From positions 99,563,354 to 99,627,353 of the forward strand of contig OY821521.1 in assembly GCA_963682025.1 (NCBI GenBank): a DNA stretch of 64,000 bases, written 5' to 3'. This DNA is from Cordilura impudica. Lineage: Eukaryota > Arthropoda > Insecta > Diptera > Scathophagidae. Made by a program: the position numbers and the translations under genes. Numbering within the stretch: the first letter of the stretch is position 1; each line of letters begins with the position of its first letter. The notes beneath the pieces are model-generated. The model saw nothing but the letters and a program-made list of their open reading frames with translations, was not told where the DNA came from and searched no databases. Below, piece after piece: positions 34,130 to 46,285 of the stretch.

Positions 34130-35247
34130 GTAAATAGTAGTAGTAGTAACTCTTTTATTTTCAAAAAATTCAATATTATAATAATACGTTACAATAGAAT
34201 ACTTAAAATAAAGAATGTTACATACGGCTTTGACATAGTCGTAAGCCGGAAAATCGGTTTATAATAACAATAAAAGTGTTGTTTTAAACATATGCATATA
34301 TAAATTAAAGGCAAAATCTTAATGATTATATTCATTAATTAAAAATCTTCGATATTGTAAAGCATTTATAATATAATTGACTAAAATTTCCCAATTAAAA
34401 AACTCGCCATTTAAAATGTTGATAAAGTTTTCCTCCGATATTGTGGTTGATCTAAACAGTTGCAACCTGAAACTATTAAAAATAGGGCATTTGCAAACGA
34501 AATGTTGAATATTTTCGATTTCCTTACAGTTACATAGGGAGCATATTCTCGAGTTACTTCTTGAAAACCGTGTGCCATTTAATTCAATTAAGTCACATCG
34601 GGCTTTAAAAATCCACATAACAGTTGTTTGGTTGTTCATATCCATAAAATAATATTTTCCTCTAGTATAATTTAGGTTTTTGTAAAATGTTTGTTTGGGA
34701 GGCTCTTTGTAAACGTTGTTCATGATATTTTGTTTGTAGAGTTTCCAATAAATAATTTTGTTTGTTATTCCACTCCCATAAAGGTATATCTCTTTGCGAA
34801 TCAATATGGTCATCCAGTTCATTAAAACTTTTCGCCCAAAATATTTGTTTTTCCAAATTTTTTTTGTTGAGTTTATGTGGGAGTCTGGATTCAGAATACT
34901 CAAACAGCGTTCTTCTCATGTAAATCAAATTCAATTGAAGTGTGTAGAGATTACAGCTTTCCAAACCGGATTCTAGCATAAGAGCATAGTTGGGGGTATA
35001 TTTTGGTAGTTTTAGTATGCGTTTGAGAAAATATGTCTGTAGTTTGTCTACTTCTTCGAAGTGAGCATGTCCCCAAACTTGCGCTCCATATGACTGTATT
35101 GAACGACATAATGCTTTGAATAAGTTATATTTTGTTGCTGTCGTAATTTCATTCTTTTTTAGAAATGTATTCCAACTGGCATTAATGTTACTCTTTGCTG
35201 ACTTGTTTCTATTATGAAAATGTTTGGTAAATAAAATTTTTCGTCAT
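34130..35247 (-). mobile_element. 5'-truncated non-LTR element with 13-bp target duplication
   Basis: AATTTCGTCTATA at 34117-34129 recurs at 35248-35260. The 1118-bp insert carries, on the minus strand, the end of an ORF2 and a 3' tail of TAC repeats (34130-34145). Gypsy gag codons run on directly across the duplication (MTYIDEI then PLRTLPQ). Confidence 0.92.
34319..35200 (-). pseudogene. Non-LTR ORF2 C-terminal region with Cys/His finger
   Basis: From the high end: RT thumb with SIQSYGAQVWGHAHFEEVDK and LPKYTPNYALMLESGLESC. A frameshift near 34850-34900 leads to FYKNLNYTRGKYYF and the finger CSLCNCKEIENIQHFVCKC near the end. Such fingers close ORF2 in several insect non-LTR clades. I cannot fix the clade. 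The catalytic YADD lies 5' of the truncation. Confidence 0.75.
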
Positions 35248-35475
35248 AATTTCGTCTATATATGTCATTCTTATGTTGCTTCTATTATTGCTCATGTTAG
35301 GAACGTTGAATTGTCTACGTCGATCTCTATTGTTAATGTCTGCATTCCTATAGTTGTTATTATTATTCGAATTATTTCTACTTCTACCACGAAATCGTAT
35401 TCGACAACCCATCTGATATATAGGATTTTTTCGTGTTGGTCGTTTTATTATATATATGATCTTTTTAGATATTAA
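35212..35475 (-). pseudogene. Gypsy gag nucleocapsid-like remnant
   Basis: The minus strand encodes a basic, Asn/Arg-rich stretch (RGRSRNNSNNNNNYRNADIN, then RDRRRQFNVP) of nucleocapsid type, without a clear CCHC knuckle. Its link to the Gypsy element rests on position and on the frame continuing past the non-LTR insertion. Confidence 0.5.
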
Positions 35476-35559
35476 TAACCAAAAGTGTTCTTGTAGGTAA
35501 TGACGAATATGTTTTATGCTACAGACGCACGCAATTGAAATTGAAAAAAATCGGTGCAT

Positions 35560-36396
35560 GTTCGTGAATCGGTGAATAATTCTTGTTCATGTTAAGTTTT
35601 TTTCGTAAAACACGTGTGATTGTAAAAATATAAGTATTGATTATGGGAGTGATTTTGATCATTTTAGTGTGTAACAATTTGCTCATAACTGATTTCTTTA
35701 TTTAATCACTTTTGCATTTTTTGAGATAAATTTTAACTTTTAAGGAAGTTGGTGAGATAGAAATCTGAATTTTAATTTAAATTAATTCTAATATTAATAT
35801 ATATTTATTTTTAGTCTTTAAATTTGTTATATTGCATTAATTATACTTTAATTTGTAATTTGATTTATTATTGTATCGCTTTTGATTCCAAAGCTACAAT
35901 GAAAATTGCGAATAGTAATTTTTTTCGAGAAACAAAAAAGCGCCTCACAGATTAAAAAAAAATTATTTTTAAGTAAACAATTTAATTACTGCTTCCCAAA
36001 ATTAATCGCAATATGGCTTATCGTTGAACCCACTATACTATATGTTGTATCTAAAGTTCAGACACCGTATATACATTGTAACACAACAAACACCCTCCTA
36101 ATCTAAATAAATTAGATTAGAAGTTTTCTAAAATAAGACTAAAAAACTACATATTACGTTTCATACCATTTTCTAAAATTTTGAAATGTTTTACAACTAG
36201 ATCTATTAGTGAAAAACCCCATTAAGGGGTTGGACCATGAGGTCTTTCATGGTAAGGGGAAATAATTAAAAACCCGATCAAATATAAATTTAAATAGAAG
36301 TTATTTAAATAACTGAAACATAATTAATTATAGATAAGAAACAGAAAGAAAATTTGTAAAAATCAAAATTTTTTAATTTTTGGAAATTTGATACTC
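35560..36396. other. AT-rich non-coding stretch, possible remains of Gypsy 5' end
   Basis: No LTR boundary or gene was recognised. Confidence 0.35.
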
Positions 36397-36399
36397 TTA

Positions 36400-36977
36400 G
36401 GGCCATTATTACAACTTGCCTTTAAAGTAAATGTTAGTTAAAGGTAACTTTAGCTAAAGTGAACAATAAAGTTACCTTTAACTTCTTTTCGTTATTACAA
36501 CTTCCCATTAAAATAAAATTAATATTTTTGATATTGTGGCAGCGCCAAAGGAAACACCGATTACTTTTGACTAAATGAATTGATTTATCAAAATACATAG
36601 TGGCAACGTTCATTTAGTTGTTCGCAAATAAACAATAAAAACAATAGAATAAAAACCAAAAACCTTTATTATAAGTTGCATAATTGTTGTAAATGTGTAA
36701 TAAATAATAAAACTTTTTAAAAATATACAAGCATATATTTAAGTATCTATAAATAAATATATTTCCAAAACTAAATTGATGTGAATTTCGTCTTCATAGG
36801 TCAGAAAATGTGGCAATATTAAATACATAAACCTCACGTTAAAAGTTACAGGCAACAATATCTTCCCTTTAGCTTATCGGTCACTTTTAGCTTAAAGTAT
36901 AGTTGTAATAACAAAAAACTAATAATCTGCCTGCTAACATGCTAACTTTAGCTATTGGCAAGTTGTAATAATGGCCC
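36400..36977. mobile_element. PIF/Harbinger-like MITE (578 bp), perfect 21-bp TIRs
   Basis: TTA at 36397-36399 and 36978-36980 flank ends starting GGGCCATTATTACAACTTGC and its exact reverse complement. Inside lies a second tier of inverted blocks built from AAAGTTACCTTTA/AACTTTAGCT units. Non-coding. Confidence 0.9.
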
Positions 36978-36980
36978 TTA

Positions 36981-37400
36981 ATGAAACAGTTTTGGGAAAC
37001 AATTTATGTTCGATCCATACAGTTTATGTAAAAATTCATTTTGGGCATGCATTTTTTCTGTGTATTCGAATTTATTTATTGAGAATGAGGATATTATTGA
37101 ACATTTTCGCCGTTTTTAAAAAAACTTCACCTAAGAAACTCGATGAAGTTTGCAATCTAGATTTTAGTCTTAGCTTTTTTTTTTAAATCTTGCCCATATC
37201 ATGGTATTAGAGCCGAAATTTAGTTATAGCCCTAATAAATATATTTTATGAAAAGGTAAATTAGGCGAAGTAAACATTTCTACAAACTAGGCAAATTACA
37301 AGTTTGTCTGAAAAAAGCAATACAATTGATTAACGTTAACCGTCTGTAAGTCTGAATTATGGAGTTTCTATATAAAAAAGTTTAGTCAACTGAAGTGAGT
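36981..37400. other. Non-coding AT-rich stretch
   Basis: Nothing recognised. Confidence 0.35.
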
Positions 37401-37859
37401 TTTATTAATAAGGGAATATGTATTTTACCAGAGCCGATTTCACTAAATTAATGCGTATGGTAAAAACAGAACAAGCGCTTAAACAAACGGTACTTTCCCA
37501 ATGCTGAAATTATTATTGTTAAGCGATAATATTTTAAATGCAGAAAATTTTATTTTTTCAGTTTTTGTTATTTATTAACCGGCTGTACAAATAATAATGG
37601 CTTGTTATAAATATTGACAAATTTCAAATATTTTAAAAATATATAAGCGGAAGATTCCAAAGTTTCATTACAAAAAATAAAAAAAAAACAAGATATGAAT
37701 AAACACTTTAACGAAAAATCCAAACGTAGGTAACTCTTAACTTAGTTTTACTCTTCAAAAGTATTAAATGAATAACAAAATGTATACTTATTAAATTCTT
37801 TTTACATAATTGTCTGTGGATTTCAGATAAATTTATTAACATGAAAATATAACAATAAA

Positions 37860-38520
37860 ATGCGTTTAGTGTACCGTACTTTGAACTTTTAGTGTTCGCC
37901 TGAAGAAATAAGCAATCACTAAGAGGACGTGCAGAAGTTCAAGGAACAGTAAATTGTCGTAAAATTTTTTCTGTCGTTTGATAATAAAAAAAAACGTTGT
38001 AGCGCACTATTTTTTCCATACACTGCTAAAACTTATAAAATAACTAGATCCATTGTTTCTAGACTGCCAAAAAATTATGATTCTACAAATGATGTCATCT
38101 CATGGAAGGGAGGACGTCTGCGGTACGATATGATAATAGACTGAAGTGAAAAACATACGTTATGTGTACATTCTGGCACCGTCAAAGAGTATTTTAACAT
38201 GGACGAGATGAAATCATGGCTGGACTTGCTATTCAGCTAATGTCGACGCCCCTTTTCATAAACGTTTTATGTATAATCAGATGTTAAAATATTAAATGAT
38301 TCCACATGTATGTAATTTAAAATATGCCATTTCATTGGGTTCATCAACATGATAACGATCCGATATAGCCTTCGAAACTGGTAATTGATTACCAGGGATT
38401 CCAGTTCCAGACATGAATCTTATTGATAACCTCTGGAAATGTTGCCAGTCAGCACTTTTCTATGAACTGCGGACGAAATTAATAATTTAATCGCATCCAT
38501 GCCGCACAGAAGTGTAGAAG
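37860..38520 (+). pseudogene. Tc1-like transposase fossil
   Basis: Toward the end, plus-strand frames show QHDNDPI, SKLV and PDMNLIDNLWKC, matching the QQDNDPKH..SK and SPDLNPIENLW blocks of Tc1 transposases. Earlier parts (such as GGRLRYDM) are barely readable. The final catalytic Glu reads as Asp. No TIRs were seen. Confidence 0.55.
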
Positions 38521-38699
38521 TCATAAAAAATAAATGGTCTTACAGAACATATAATATATTGCACAGGCGAGGACTAGGCCGAAAAATTGACTGATCGTGA
38601 CCATCTTTAGTAGTGACTTATTTTTCGAAGAAGCATATATAAATTTATTTGAGAAAAACCTGTGCAATATTTTTGTTTTTTGATAGATTAAAGAAGATC

Positions 38700-39220
38700 G
38701 GGGAATATGACTAAGAATGGTCATTTAGGGTTTATTTTTGGACTACTGATTAATGCGTCAAATAAACACATATACACCAATTTGACCAATATCTTTATAA
38801 TAATATGAATCATATGGCAATTTAAGTCGATAAAATCGATGTCATTTGTATGAGGGCTAGGCCTGAACATGAAGCGATTTTCGTCAATGTCAATAACGAT
38901 TTTCATATGGCTGATAAAAGCTTATATTCAAAATTTCATCTAAATATATAAATCAAACATTTTTGGTAGTTGCAAATATCAGCACAAACTCATTATACCC
39001 CGACATAGTGGTATAGGGTAGAAATACGAAACTAAAGTTTTTGATTTTCAAAATTGGAGGATAAAGTGGAATACACAAATTGAGAAATTCTAAAAACTAG
39101 TTAACGTCCGTCTGTCTGTCCGTCCGTATGTGTGTAATCAACTAAAGGTTGCACATATGAATACAATTTGGTGAAATTGAGTATATAAGCTTTTATCGAC
39201 CATGTTTAGACCAAATAACA
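38700..39220. repeat. Two head-to-head copies of the fly interspersed repeat
   Basis: GATAAAAGCTTATAT (about 38913) and ATATAAGCTTTTATCGACCA (about 39183) face each other around TTATACCCCGACATAGTGGT (38992). A CCGTCTGTCTGTCCGTCCGT tract lies at 39107-39126. Related to 27860-28092 and 40970-41280. Confidence 0.6.
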
Positions 39221-40969
39221 AATTTTTTCACATTTTGCTTTCCTTCACATTCGTTGTAGTCAGATATACTTTTAAGACAATTTAAACTTTATAAACATTC
39301 AGTGTGACAAATAACAATAGAAAATTATACAATTAAACCAAAAATGTTGTTGAAATGGTTTCAGCCTCAGTAGAGCAATTAATCGTTCTAATACAGCAAT
39401 ATGAGTGCATATACAGCAAAAAAATATTTTGACGTTTCTTTTAATCCTTATTCTTCAAGCCAAAAGTTTCGAAACGAGAATTTGTCTGTGGAAATGCCAA
39501 CGAAATTCTTAATGAAATTCGAACGAAGTTTGGCAAACTAAAATTTGCGTGTGGAAATCGGGACTTATCATTCTAATAAAAGTTTCTCATTATTATCCTC
39601 TCTAAAAATAATTTTACGTTACAATGAATAAATAGGTATGTGGTAAGGAAAACCTTCCCATGGTTTTTTAATGTTTATCGCATACAAAATATTAAAAAGA
39701 TGTGTCTTCTTCGAGACTTACAACTCCTTCCAATAAGAAATTTTCCGTTGAGCGCAGTTTGCATAAAAGGTTTATATAGACACATCGACATAAAATGTGG
39801 ACCAAGTGAGGATAAGTATTTTAAGATGTTGTAGACACCAGCAGACATCAGTCTTTAATATATTCCATTCCAGTGTATTGCATGTATCAAGTAAAATGGC
39901 ATGAAGCCCTCAATATTTATGATGTAATATTAATTTTTCAATACTAATAAATGCTTGATCAACCTAAAGAGCATGTGATCATTCATAAAGATCTGTTTTT
40001 CATACAAATCCTTTAAAATAGATTCATCAATGCCGGTTCAAAAAACAGATTACAGGCTTATCCTGAAGACATGCGGGAATGTAAGTATAAAAACCCACCA
40101 ACAATATTCCTTCATATAAGGACTACAAACAAGCACTGCAGAAAGTTTAATTTATATACAGGCAGTAAAACAAACAATTAATAATAAGTGATTTCACTTA
40201 TTTACTATTTTAATAGACATTTTGTAATCGACAATATATTTTTTCTGTAATTAAGTTGGTTATTATATTAATAAAAACAAAACAAAAAAAAAAAAAAATA
40301 GCGTGATATAAAGCTGTAACATATATAGCGTTAAATTTCATCATATTGTTAAAAATTTATAACATAACAAATATAAAAATGAGCTTTAACAATTAGAAAA
40401 AGGTCTGATTTGAATTTTATCCGAATTCAAATTCGAATTCGACGCTTAAATTCTTGTAATTATTAGTTTTCATATGACTCGTAAGTCGCTTAAAATTTTG
40501 CAACAAATTATTAATAATTCTTCTTAGCACTTATAATTGAAAAACATTTCAAAATAGAATAATTTTCATATTATGTACATATGTATATCATATCATAATT
40601 TTTGAAGGTTCTAAATTCATTACGTTATTATATAAAACTCTTTTCATTGGATGGTTTGTTTATTATCCGGAAATAACTGTATTTTTAAAAGTTTTATTTT
40701 TATTGTCTAAAATCATATCTCAAGTACCATAAAAATATAATATGTTTACCTTTAACTGAAATGTAGAATGAAAAAAAAACTAATCATATATGATGAAAAC
40801 TAATACTGTTTCGAAATTCTTTTTAAGATAAGACCACATGGAGGAGTATTGCTAATATACTCTTGTAGACATATTTTGTAGAGACCGTAGAGTATCTACC
40901 TATATTTAGACCTTGGCGTATTTGTTAATAAAAATAATAAAAAAAAAAATAAGTAAGAAAATTATCCGA
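39221..40969. other. AT-rich non-coding stretch
   Basis: I see no gene. Near 39560-39572 GGAAATCGGGACTTA resembles the right tip of the GTCC-type MITEs at 48 kb, but no matching left end was found. Confidence 0.4.
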
Positions 40970-41280
40970 TACCCCGCACCATATCTGATGTAATTTTTAT
41001 GTATATGGCGATTTGGTAAAAAAATTAACCCATTGTGCAATATAATACAGGGTTGTTTCTAGACTACTGATTAGTGGGTATATTACACATATATACCGAT
41101 AATATAGATCTAGGGGAGCTACGTCGGAACACACACAGATTTTCACCAATTTCAATACCGTACGTCCTATGATCGATAAAAGCTTATATAGCAAATTTAT
41201 GTAAATATATTCAAATTCGGGTACAAATCGTTAAAACCCCATTACATTGGAAGTGGTATAAATAAAAAACTTTTATTTAT
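40970..41280. repeat. Fly interspersed repeat, copy 3
   Basis: It shares GACTACTGATTA, GATCGATAAAAGCTTATATA and a final GTGGTATA with the repeat at 38700-39010. Confidence 0.55.
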
Positions 41281-41403
41281 CAACCAAAAACTTTCCATAA
41301 AGGAACGCCCCATAAATTATTACTTTAGTGTTTATGAATTGCTACAATACTATAGAAAGGAACATGTTCAAAGTATTTTATCACTTCAATAAAATAAATA
41401 TGA

Positions 41404-42129
41404 TAATTCTGTGGTTTTCTGGAATAACCGCGTATGTCAATTTTTGTCAGTTTTGAGTTAACGATGCCAAATATATTAATTTTTAACGCTCTTTACATGC
41501 GTTCAATTTTTTTTTAAATATTGACCATTTCTGAGTTGTATCTTTAAATAACGACGTAACTTAAATGTTTATTAAATTAATTTGCAGCACTATCGACGTA
41601 TGTCAACCTACGTTTGATCGCTGACAAATTATTTTCTTAGAAAACGTCACATAGCGACATACGTTGTTATAACCACTTGTAAAAAACTTGTGTGTTTATT
41701 TCTGTTATTTTTTGTCACTATTATTCTTGATACGTTGTTATATTCTCATCCTAAGTCCCGTTAACTTTTTGTTGACGAAAAAAAAATGCATTTTTCAAGT
41801 AACAACGACTTATGTCTACATGGGTGGTTGCATTGGTAGTTTTCTTTTTCAAAGAAAACGACGTTTGTCGACATAAGTTGTTTTATCTGCACACACTTTA
41901 AGTGTTATTTACATATTGTTTTTTTCGTCCTTCTCTAGAATCTATTCCTCTGAAGATTTTTGACTCAAAATTTTATATAAAGTATTTATTGCCCATATCT
42001 ACAGGACTGTTAAATAAAAAGCTCTAAAAACTTTATATCGAGCCCATAATTTCAAATATAACGTTTTTTGGCTCCCCTGAACATTTTGATTTTATGACAT
42101 ACGCGGTTATTCTAGAAAACCACAGAATT
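41404..42129. mobile_element. Foldback/MITE-like element, about 31-bp TIRs
   Basis: Left ATTCTGTGGTTTTCTGGAAT continuing AACCGCGTATGTCA; the right end is its reverse complement with one mismatch (TCTAGAAT). The interior has several variants of CGACATACGT and ACGACTTATGTC in both orientations. No transposase, and the target duplication is unclear. Confidence 0.75.
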
Positions 42130-42609
42130 GTTAATTGTTCCCGTGCGTTACCAAACTAGTCCAAACTTAGTCAAAAGAGTTTCAGTCAGGCTTGATACCT
42201 CAATGGCAAATTTGTTATTATATAGTTTTTCTGTTACTTTTTCTACAACTTTTCTCTTACTTTTGTTATGTTTTTTGATCCAATATTTTGTTGTATACTT
42301 TTACATTCCATACATACTCGTATATAATAAGTACAAATGAAGAGTAAGTTCAGGTATTGTGGAATAAGCGGGCAGTGTTGTCCCTCTTTCATTGTGTATA
42401 CCTACTAATGATTATTTCATAAATCTTGGGTTTACTTACACACATGTTAAATGTCGAAGTATATTAACATTATAAGTATAGCATTTTTGGGTATTTTAGA
42501 CTTGGGTGTACTCGGAGTGTGATTTGGTGCATAGATTTTGCACTATTTGTTTTTTTTTTAAATGTATTATGAAAAATTTGTTTCTTGATTGTTGTTGAGT
42601 TGTTGACTA
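42130..42609. other. Non-coding AT-rich stretch
   Basis: Nothing recognised. Confidence 0.35.
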
Positions 42610-42611
42610 TA

Positions 42612-44165
42612 CAGTACGTTCATAAATTATAGCACATTTGGTAATCTGTGAATCAATGTTATATAAAATTTTAACTATGCATGCTATAATTATCATCTCT
42701 TTGTGGAACGTGTATTAATATGTTCTCTTTCAAAAACTAAACTTATATTACAGAAATCTTCCATTAATTAGAAATACCGTTATTAAAATCTCTTACATCC
42801 CAATAGTTACCATATTAAAGCGTTCAAGTAGTATAGCACAAATGCAACAAAGTCTTGTTTGACAAAAAGTCCCGTTTTAATACAACATATTCTATTTAAT
42901 TTTATTAAATAATAAGCAAAATGCCACGAGCAAAAGTGTTAAGTGAATTTGAAAAAGGTCAAATTTTAATTTTGTTCGAAAATGGTGCATCAAAGCAGAA
43001 ATTGCAAGTGCAATCGGCAGAAATCGAAAGGTTATTTATGATTATTTGAAAAATATTGAAAATTATGGAAAAAATAAAAGCAGTGGTAGAAAAAATAAGT
43101 TGAATAAACGCGAGCGTCGACTTATTTTGAACACAGCAAGCAACAGCACCAAAAGCTGTGCCCAACTTGCTGGATGCGTTTCCAACAAAGTGTGCAACAC
43201 TACCATTTAGAATGTTCTTAAATCGTTTGGAGTTTTGCAAAAATAATATGGGTACAAATTGGTCAAATGTAAGTTGTTTAATGTTATGTTACAAAATAAT
43301 AAATTGAGATGTTTTCTTTTAAAAGATAATTTTTTCAGATGAAAAAAAAACTTAATATGGATGGTCCTGATGGGAGTTTTAGTTACTGGCGTGACTTACG
43401 AAAAGAACCCCAATGTCTCTCTCGAAGAAACTTTGGTGGCGGTTTTGTTATGATTTGGGGTGCGTTTACTGAAGATTGTTGTCTGGAGTTGCAAATCGTG
43501 CCCACCAAAAAGAACAGCGAAAAATATTGTGAATTGCTTCAATGCAGTTTGTTACCATTTCTACATGCCAATACTGAAAAAAAAAATAAAATTTTCAGCA
43601 AGACAATGCAGCCTGTCATGCCAGCAAATTCACAAAAGAATGGTTAAGCTCGAATAATGTCGATGTTTTGGCGAATTCTCGTTGGACGAATTTATGCTGA
43701 CAATCGTCAAAACATGAATGTAAATGAAATAAAAATTTCAATCTTCAATGAATGGGAAGCACTTAATCAAGGTCTTTTGAATAAATTAATAAATTCTATG
43801 AAAAATAGAATATTTGATTGCACTAAAGCAAAGAGTTGTGTTATAAATTATTAAGATGATGTTATTTTTATTATTTTTGTTAAATAAATAAAGGAATTAA
43901 TTAGTTATTTTTGTTAAACAAAGACTTTGTTGCATTTGTGCTATACTATTTGAACGCTTTAATATACTAAGTATTGGGATGTAAGAGATTTTAATAACGG
44001 TATTTCGAATTAATGGGTGTTTTGGGTAATATACGTTTATTTTTGGAAAGAAAACATATTAATGTAAGTCCAGCAAAGAAATAATAATTATAGCATGCAT
44101 AGTTAAAATTTTATATAACATTGATTCACAGATTACCAAATGTGCTATAATTTATGAACGCACTG
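42612..44165 (+). mobile_element. Tc1-like transposon with about 245-bp IR-DR termini and TA duplication
   Basis: TA at 42610-42611 and 44166-44167 flank CAGTACGTTCATAAATTATA and its inverted partner. Matching inverted sequence extends about 245 bp inward. Each arm carries two related repeats: outer AAATTATAGCACATTTGGT and inner AGTATAGCACAAATGCAAC. The 1554-bp element is complete end to end. Confidence 0.9.
42921..43854 (+). pseudogene. Tc1-like transposase (DD34E), frameshifted
   Basis: It starts MPRAKVLSEFEKGQILILFE at 42921 (helix-turn-helix). A frameshift near 42990 is followed by AEIASAIGRNRKVIYDYLKN and a stop at about 43208. The catalytic part from 43339 reads NMDGPDGSFSYWRDLRKEP and FGGGFVMIWGAF. 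FQQDNAACHASKFTKEWL (43595-43650) keeps the second Asp in another frame. The Glu block is not clearly readable. It is related to Tc1 families that have the LDGPDG motif. Several lesions. Confidence 0.8.
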
Positions 44166-44167
44166 TA

Positions 44168-44986
44168 CAATGGAAACTTCTATTTAACAAAATATATTTG
44201 TGACGACTTGAACGGTTAATGCCAAAAAATTGGATTATAAAATTTAAAACTCTTTTAATAATTTAAAAATTTGTATGTTTTATTTATTTAAAAAAGAAAC
44301 AATATTAACATAACTTTAGAAAAAAATAACATAACTTAAAAGTATTCATTTTATGCTGTTGATAGTTGGGTATTATTTTTTAGTGCTGCTTCACAACACT
44401 GAGGCATTGGCTCCTGGCAAAGTTTCCAAAGTCTCTAAGTTTACAACATCTTCATTATTTGTTTGGTACCCGGTAAGAAATTGGGTGATGTCTCTACAAT
44501 CAGATATTTGCTAAACCAATGCATAGTGTGGGAAAGGAAGAAAAGGAAAAAAATTTCACGGTTACGAACATTGGGGTCACATTTCTTGAAATTGCAATTC
44601 AGCTTTTAAGTGCGTAAAATCAAGACTTTGGTCACCCAACACATTGGAGAGGAATATCTGCTTATAAAAAGTATGTGTCGAGAAACAGGAGCGGATGAAA
44701 AAGCTTCGTGATGCGAAATCTACTACTGAAGGAAATGTCCACAGAGCTATCAACTCTCCGTTGACATCTGCCAGGAATTACACTTTTTAGTTTAATTCAT
44801 CCGAGTCAGAATCAAAATGAGAATTTGCAGAAAAGAAAATCTCCAGCTATTGACGAATTTTAAAAGCTTGCTCAATACTTTATGGAACCAGAAGAGCAGT
44901 CGTTAGATCGTGAAATAAATAATTTTTTAGCCGAATACAAAACTATGTCAAGGTCAGAGGCCAAATATGTTTTTTTTGAGTCTTCT
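44168..44986 (+). pseudogene. Coding-like fossil, unidentified
   Basis: Between 44690 and 44985 plus-strand frames show GNVHRAINSPLTSARNY, then YFMEPEEQSLDREINNFLAE and YKTMSRSEAKYVFF. These read like protein but match nothing I can name; perhaps a DNA-transposon ORF. The MITE at 44990 interrupts it. Confidence 0.3.
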
Positions 44987-44989
44987 TAA

Positions 44990-45347
44990 CACGGTGTCTC
45001 GACTAGCTATAATTTATGACAATGTTCATGTTCATGTCAGAGAAACAAACAAGCCGTTCGTTTAAAGTTTTCGCTTTTGTAGTTCCACAAGCATTCGTAT
45101 TCGCGATATATATTAATGAAATTAATAATTTCGTTTTTATTTAATTTAAGTTGCACCATTTTAAAATACTTTACCATTTTAAATAACGTCAAAATCGAAT
45201 GAAACTTCAAATAAATGGCTGAGTTTATGACAGACTTTCTGTCATGGCAAAAAGTTGGATTTTTTTAGTCATGACATGAACATTAGCGGTCTCCACTAGC
45301 CATTGACTTGAACATTGTCATGAATTATGGCTAGTCGAGACACCATG
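44990..45347. mobile_element. PIF/Harbinger-like MITE (358 bp)
   Basis: TAA at 44987-44989 and 45348-45350 flank CACGGTGTCTCGACTAGC and, reverse-complemented, CATGGTGTCTCGACTAGC. The TIRs continue through ATAATT.ATGACAATGTTCA to about 45 bp. Confidence 0.85.
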
Positions 45348-45350
45348 TAA

Positions 45351-46215
45351 CAAAGTGTAAAGTATATGGGCCTGAAACATAAATTTTGTCATCTTCAAAC
45401 AAGTAGACAAATCAATCTTTGGAACAATCTTTTCGATAACAAAATTGATATCGGCTTTGTTCAAGAGTGTCATCTAAGATTTTCGCATTACAATAGAATT
45501 TTTCAAGAAGCAAACATCGCGCAAGGTATTTATTTTTTAGACTTATTTTTTTATTTTTAGCCTTAATAATTAATATTGTATAATTTAAATATAATAATAA
45601 GATATGTATTTATTTAATAAATGTAAAAAATAAAACAAAAAATTTTGTAAGGTGGCTATCCGCATCGATCTTTTCAACACATTATTTGCAAAGAAATGGT
45701 GATTGAACCAACGTGCTGGTGTCGTGTGTGATTCGAGCCTGATTGATCAATTACTTGATTGTCAATCATGCTTGAGTCGTGTATGGGCCCTATAATACTC
45801 AATTCGTTTTAGCAAGTTCTAAAAATTAAATTATGTTACACTGTGGTTATGTACATCCCTCAGTTAAGAGAAGTCTCAATAAAGTGGTTACTTACTAGAA
45901 AATAGTATCGGGAAGCATTCCACACTCTGTAGATGTTAATAATTATGAAATGTGGTTTAAATTGGCACCAACATTTTTCCGTACCCTCAGAACTACAATT
46001 TACATTTTGGAGGAGCTTATATAGGTAATTATTTTTGAAAATTTTGATATAAGCTTTAAACTTAAACACTGTTAGGATATTTACCAAGAATGTGATCAAT
46101 TTAAAATTTCTAACTTTACTGTTATTTCGTCAAAAATCTTTCAAAATAAATTATACCGTTAATCATCATTGCTTTTTTATATAGAAATGAATTCAAATAT
46201 TCTTAATTTTCTAAT
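45351..46215. other. Non-coding AT-rich stretch
   Basis: A short frame at 45408-45480 (LWNNLFDNKIDIGFVQECHL) faintly recalls the start of a non-LTR endonuclease, but nothing around it supports that. Nothing else was recognised. Confidence 0.3.
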
Positions 46216-46218
46216 ATG

Positions 46219-46280
<62 letters not shown>
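46216..46280. repeat. (TA)n microsatellite
   Basis: About 65 bases of nearly pure TA dinucleotides with two TG interruptions. Confidence 0.95.

Positions 46281-46285
<5 letters not shown>

Larger units (their letters stand above)
28100..35560 (-). mobile_element. Gypsy-type LTR retrotransposon with four secondary insertions
   Basis: From high to low coordinates the minus strand carries a gag remnant (35212-35470), protease (33420-33680), reverse transcriptase (32670-33460), RNase H (about 32000-32500) and integrase (28480-29451), the Gypsy order. No env gene lies after the integrase. Four inserts split it: non-LTR 34130-35247, MITE 33830-34048, Tc1 about 30169-31885, MITE 29476-29969. Matching LTRs were not recognised; candidate LTR sequence is at 28100-28480. 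All genes carry stops. Confidence 0.8.

Noticed and set aside
28100..35560. Gypsy element as an infectious, env-bearing retrovirus
   Set aside because: No env-like frame follows the integrase, and every pol domain carries stops or frameshifts.
45366..45560. Start of a non-LTR endonuclease
   Set aside because: Only about 20 residues vaguely fit, and no other endonuclease block follows.
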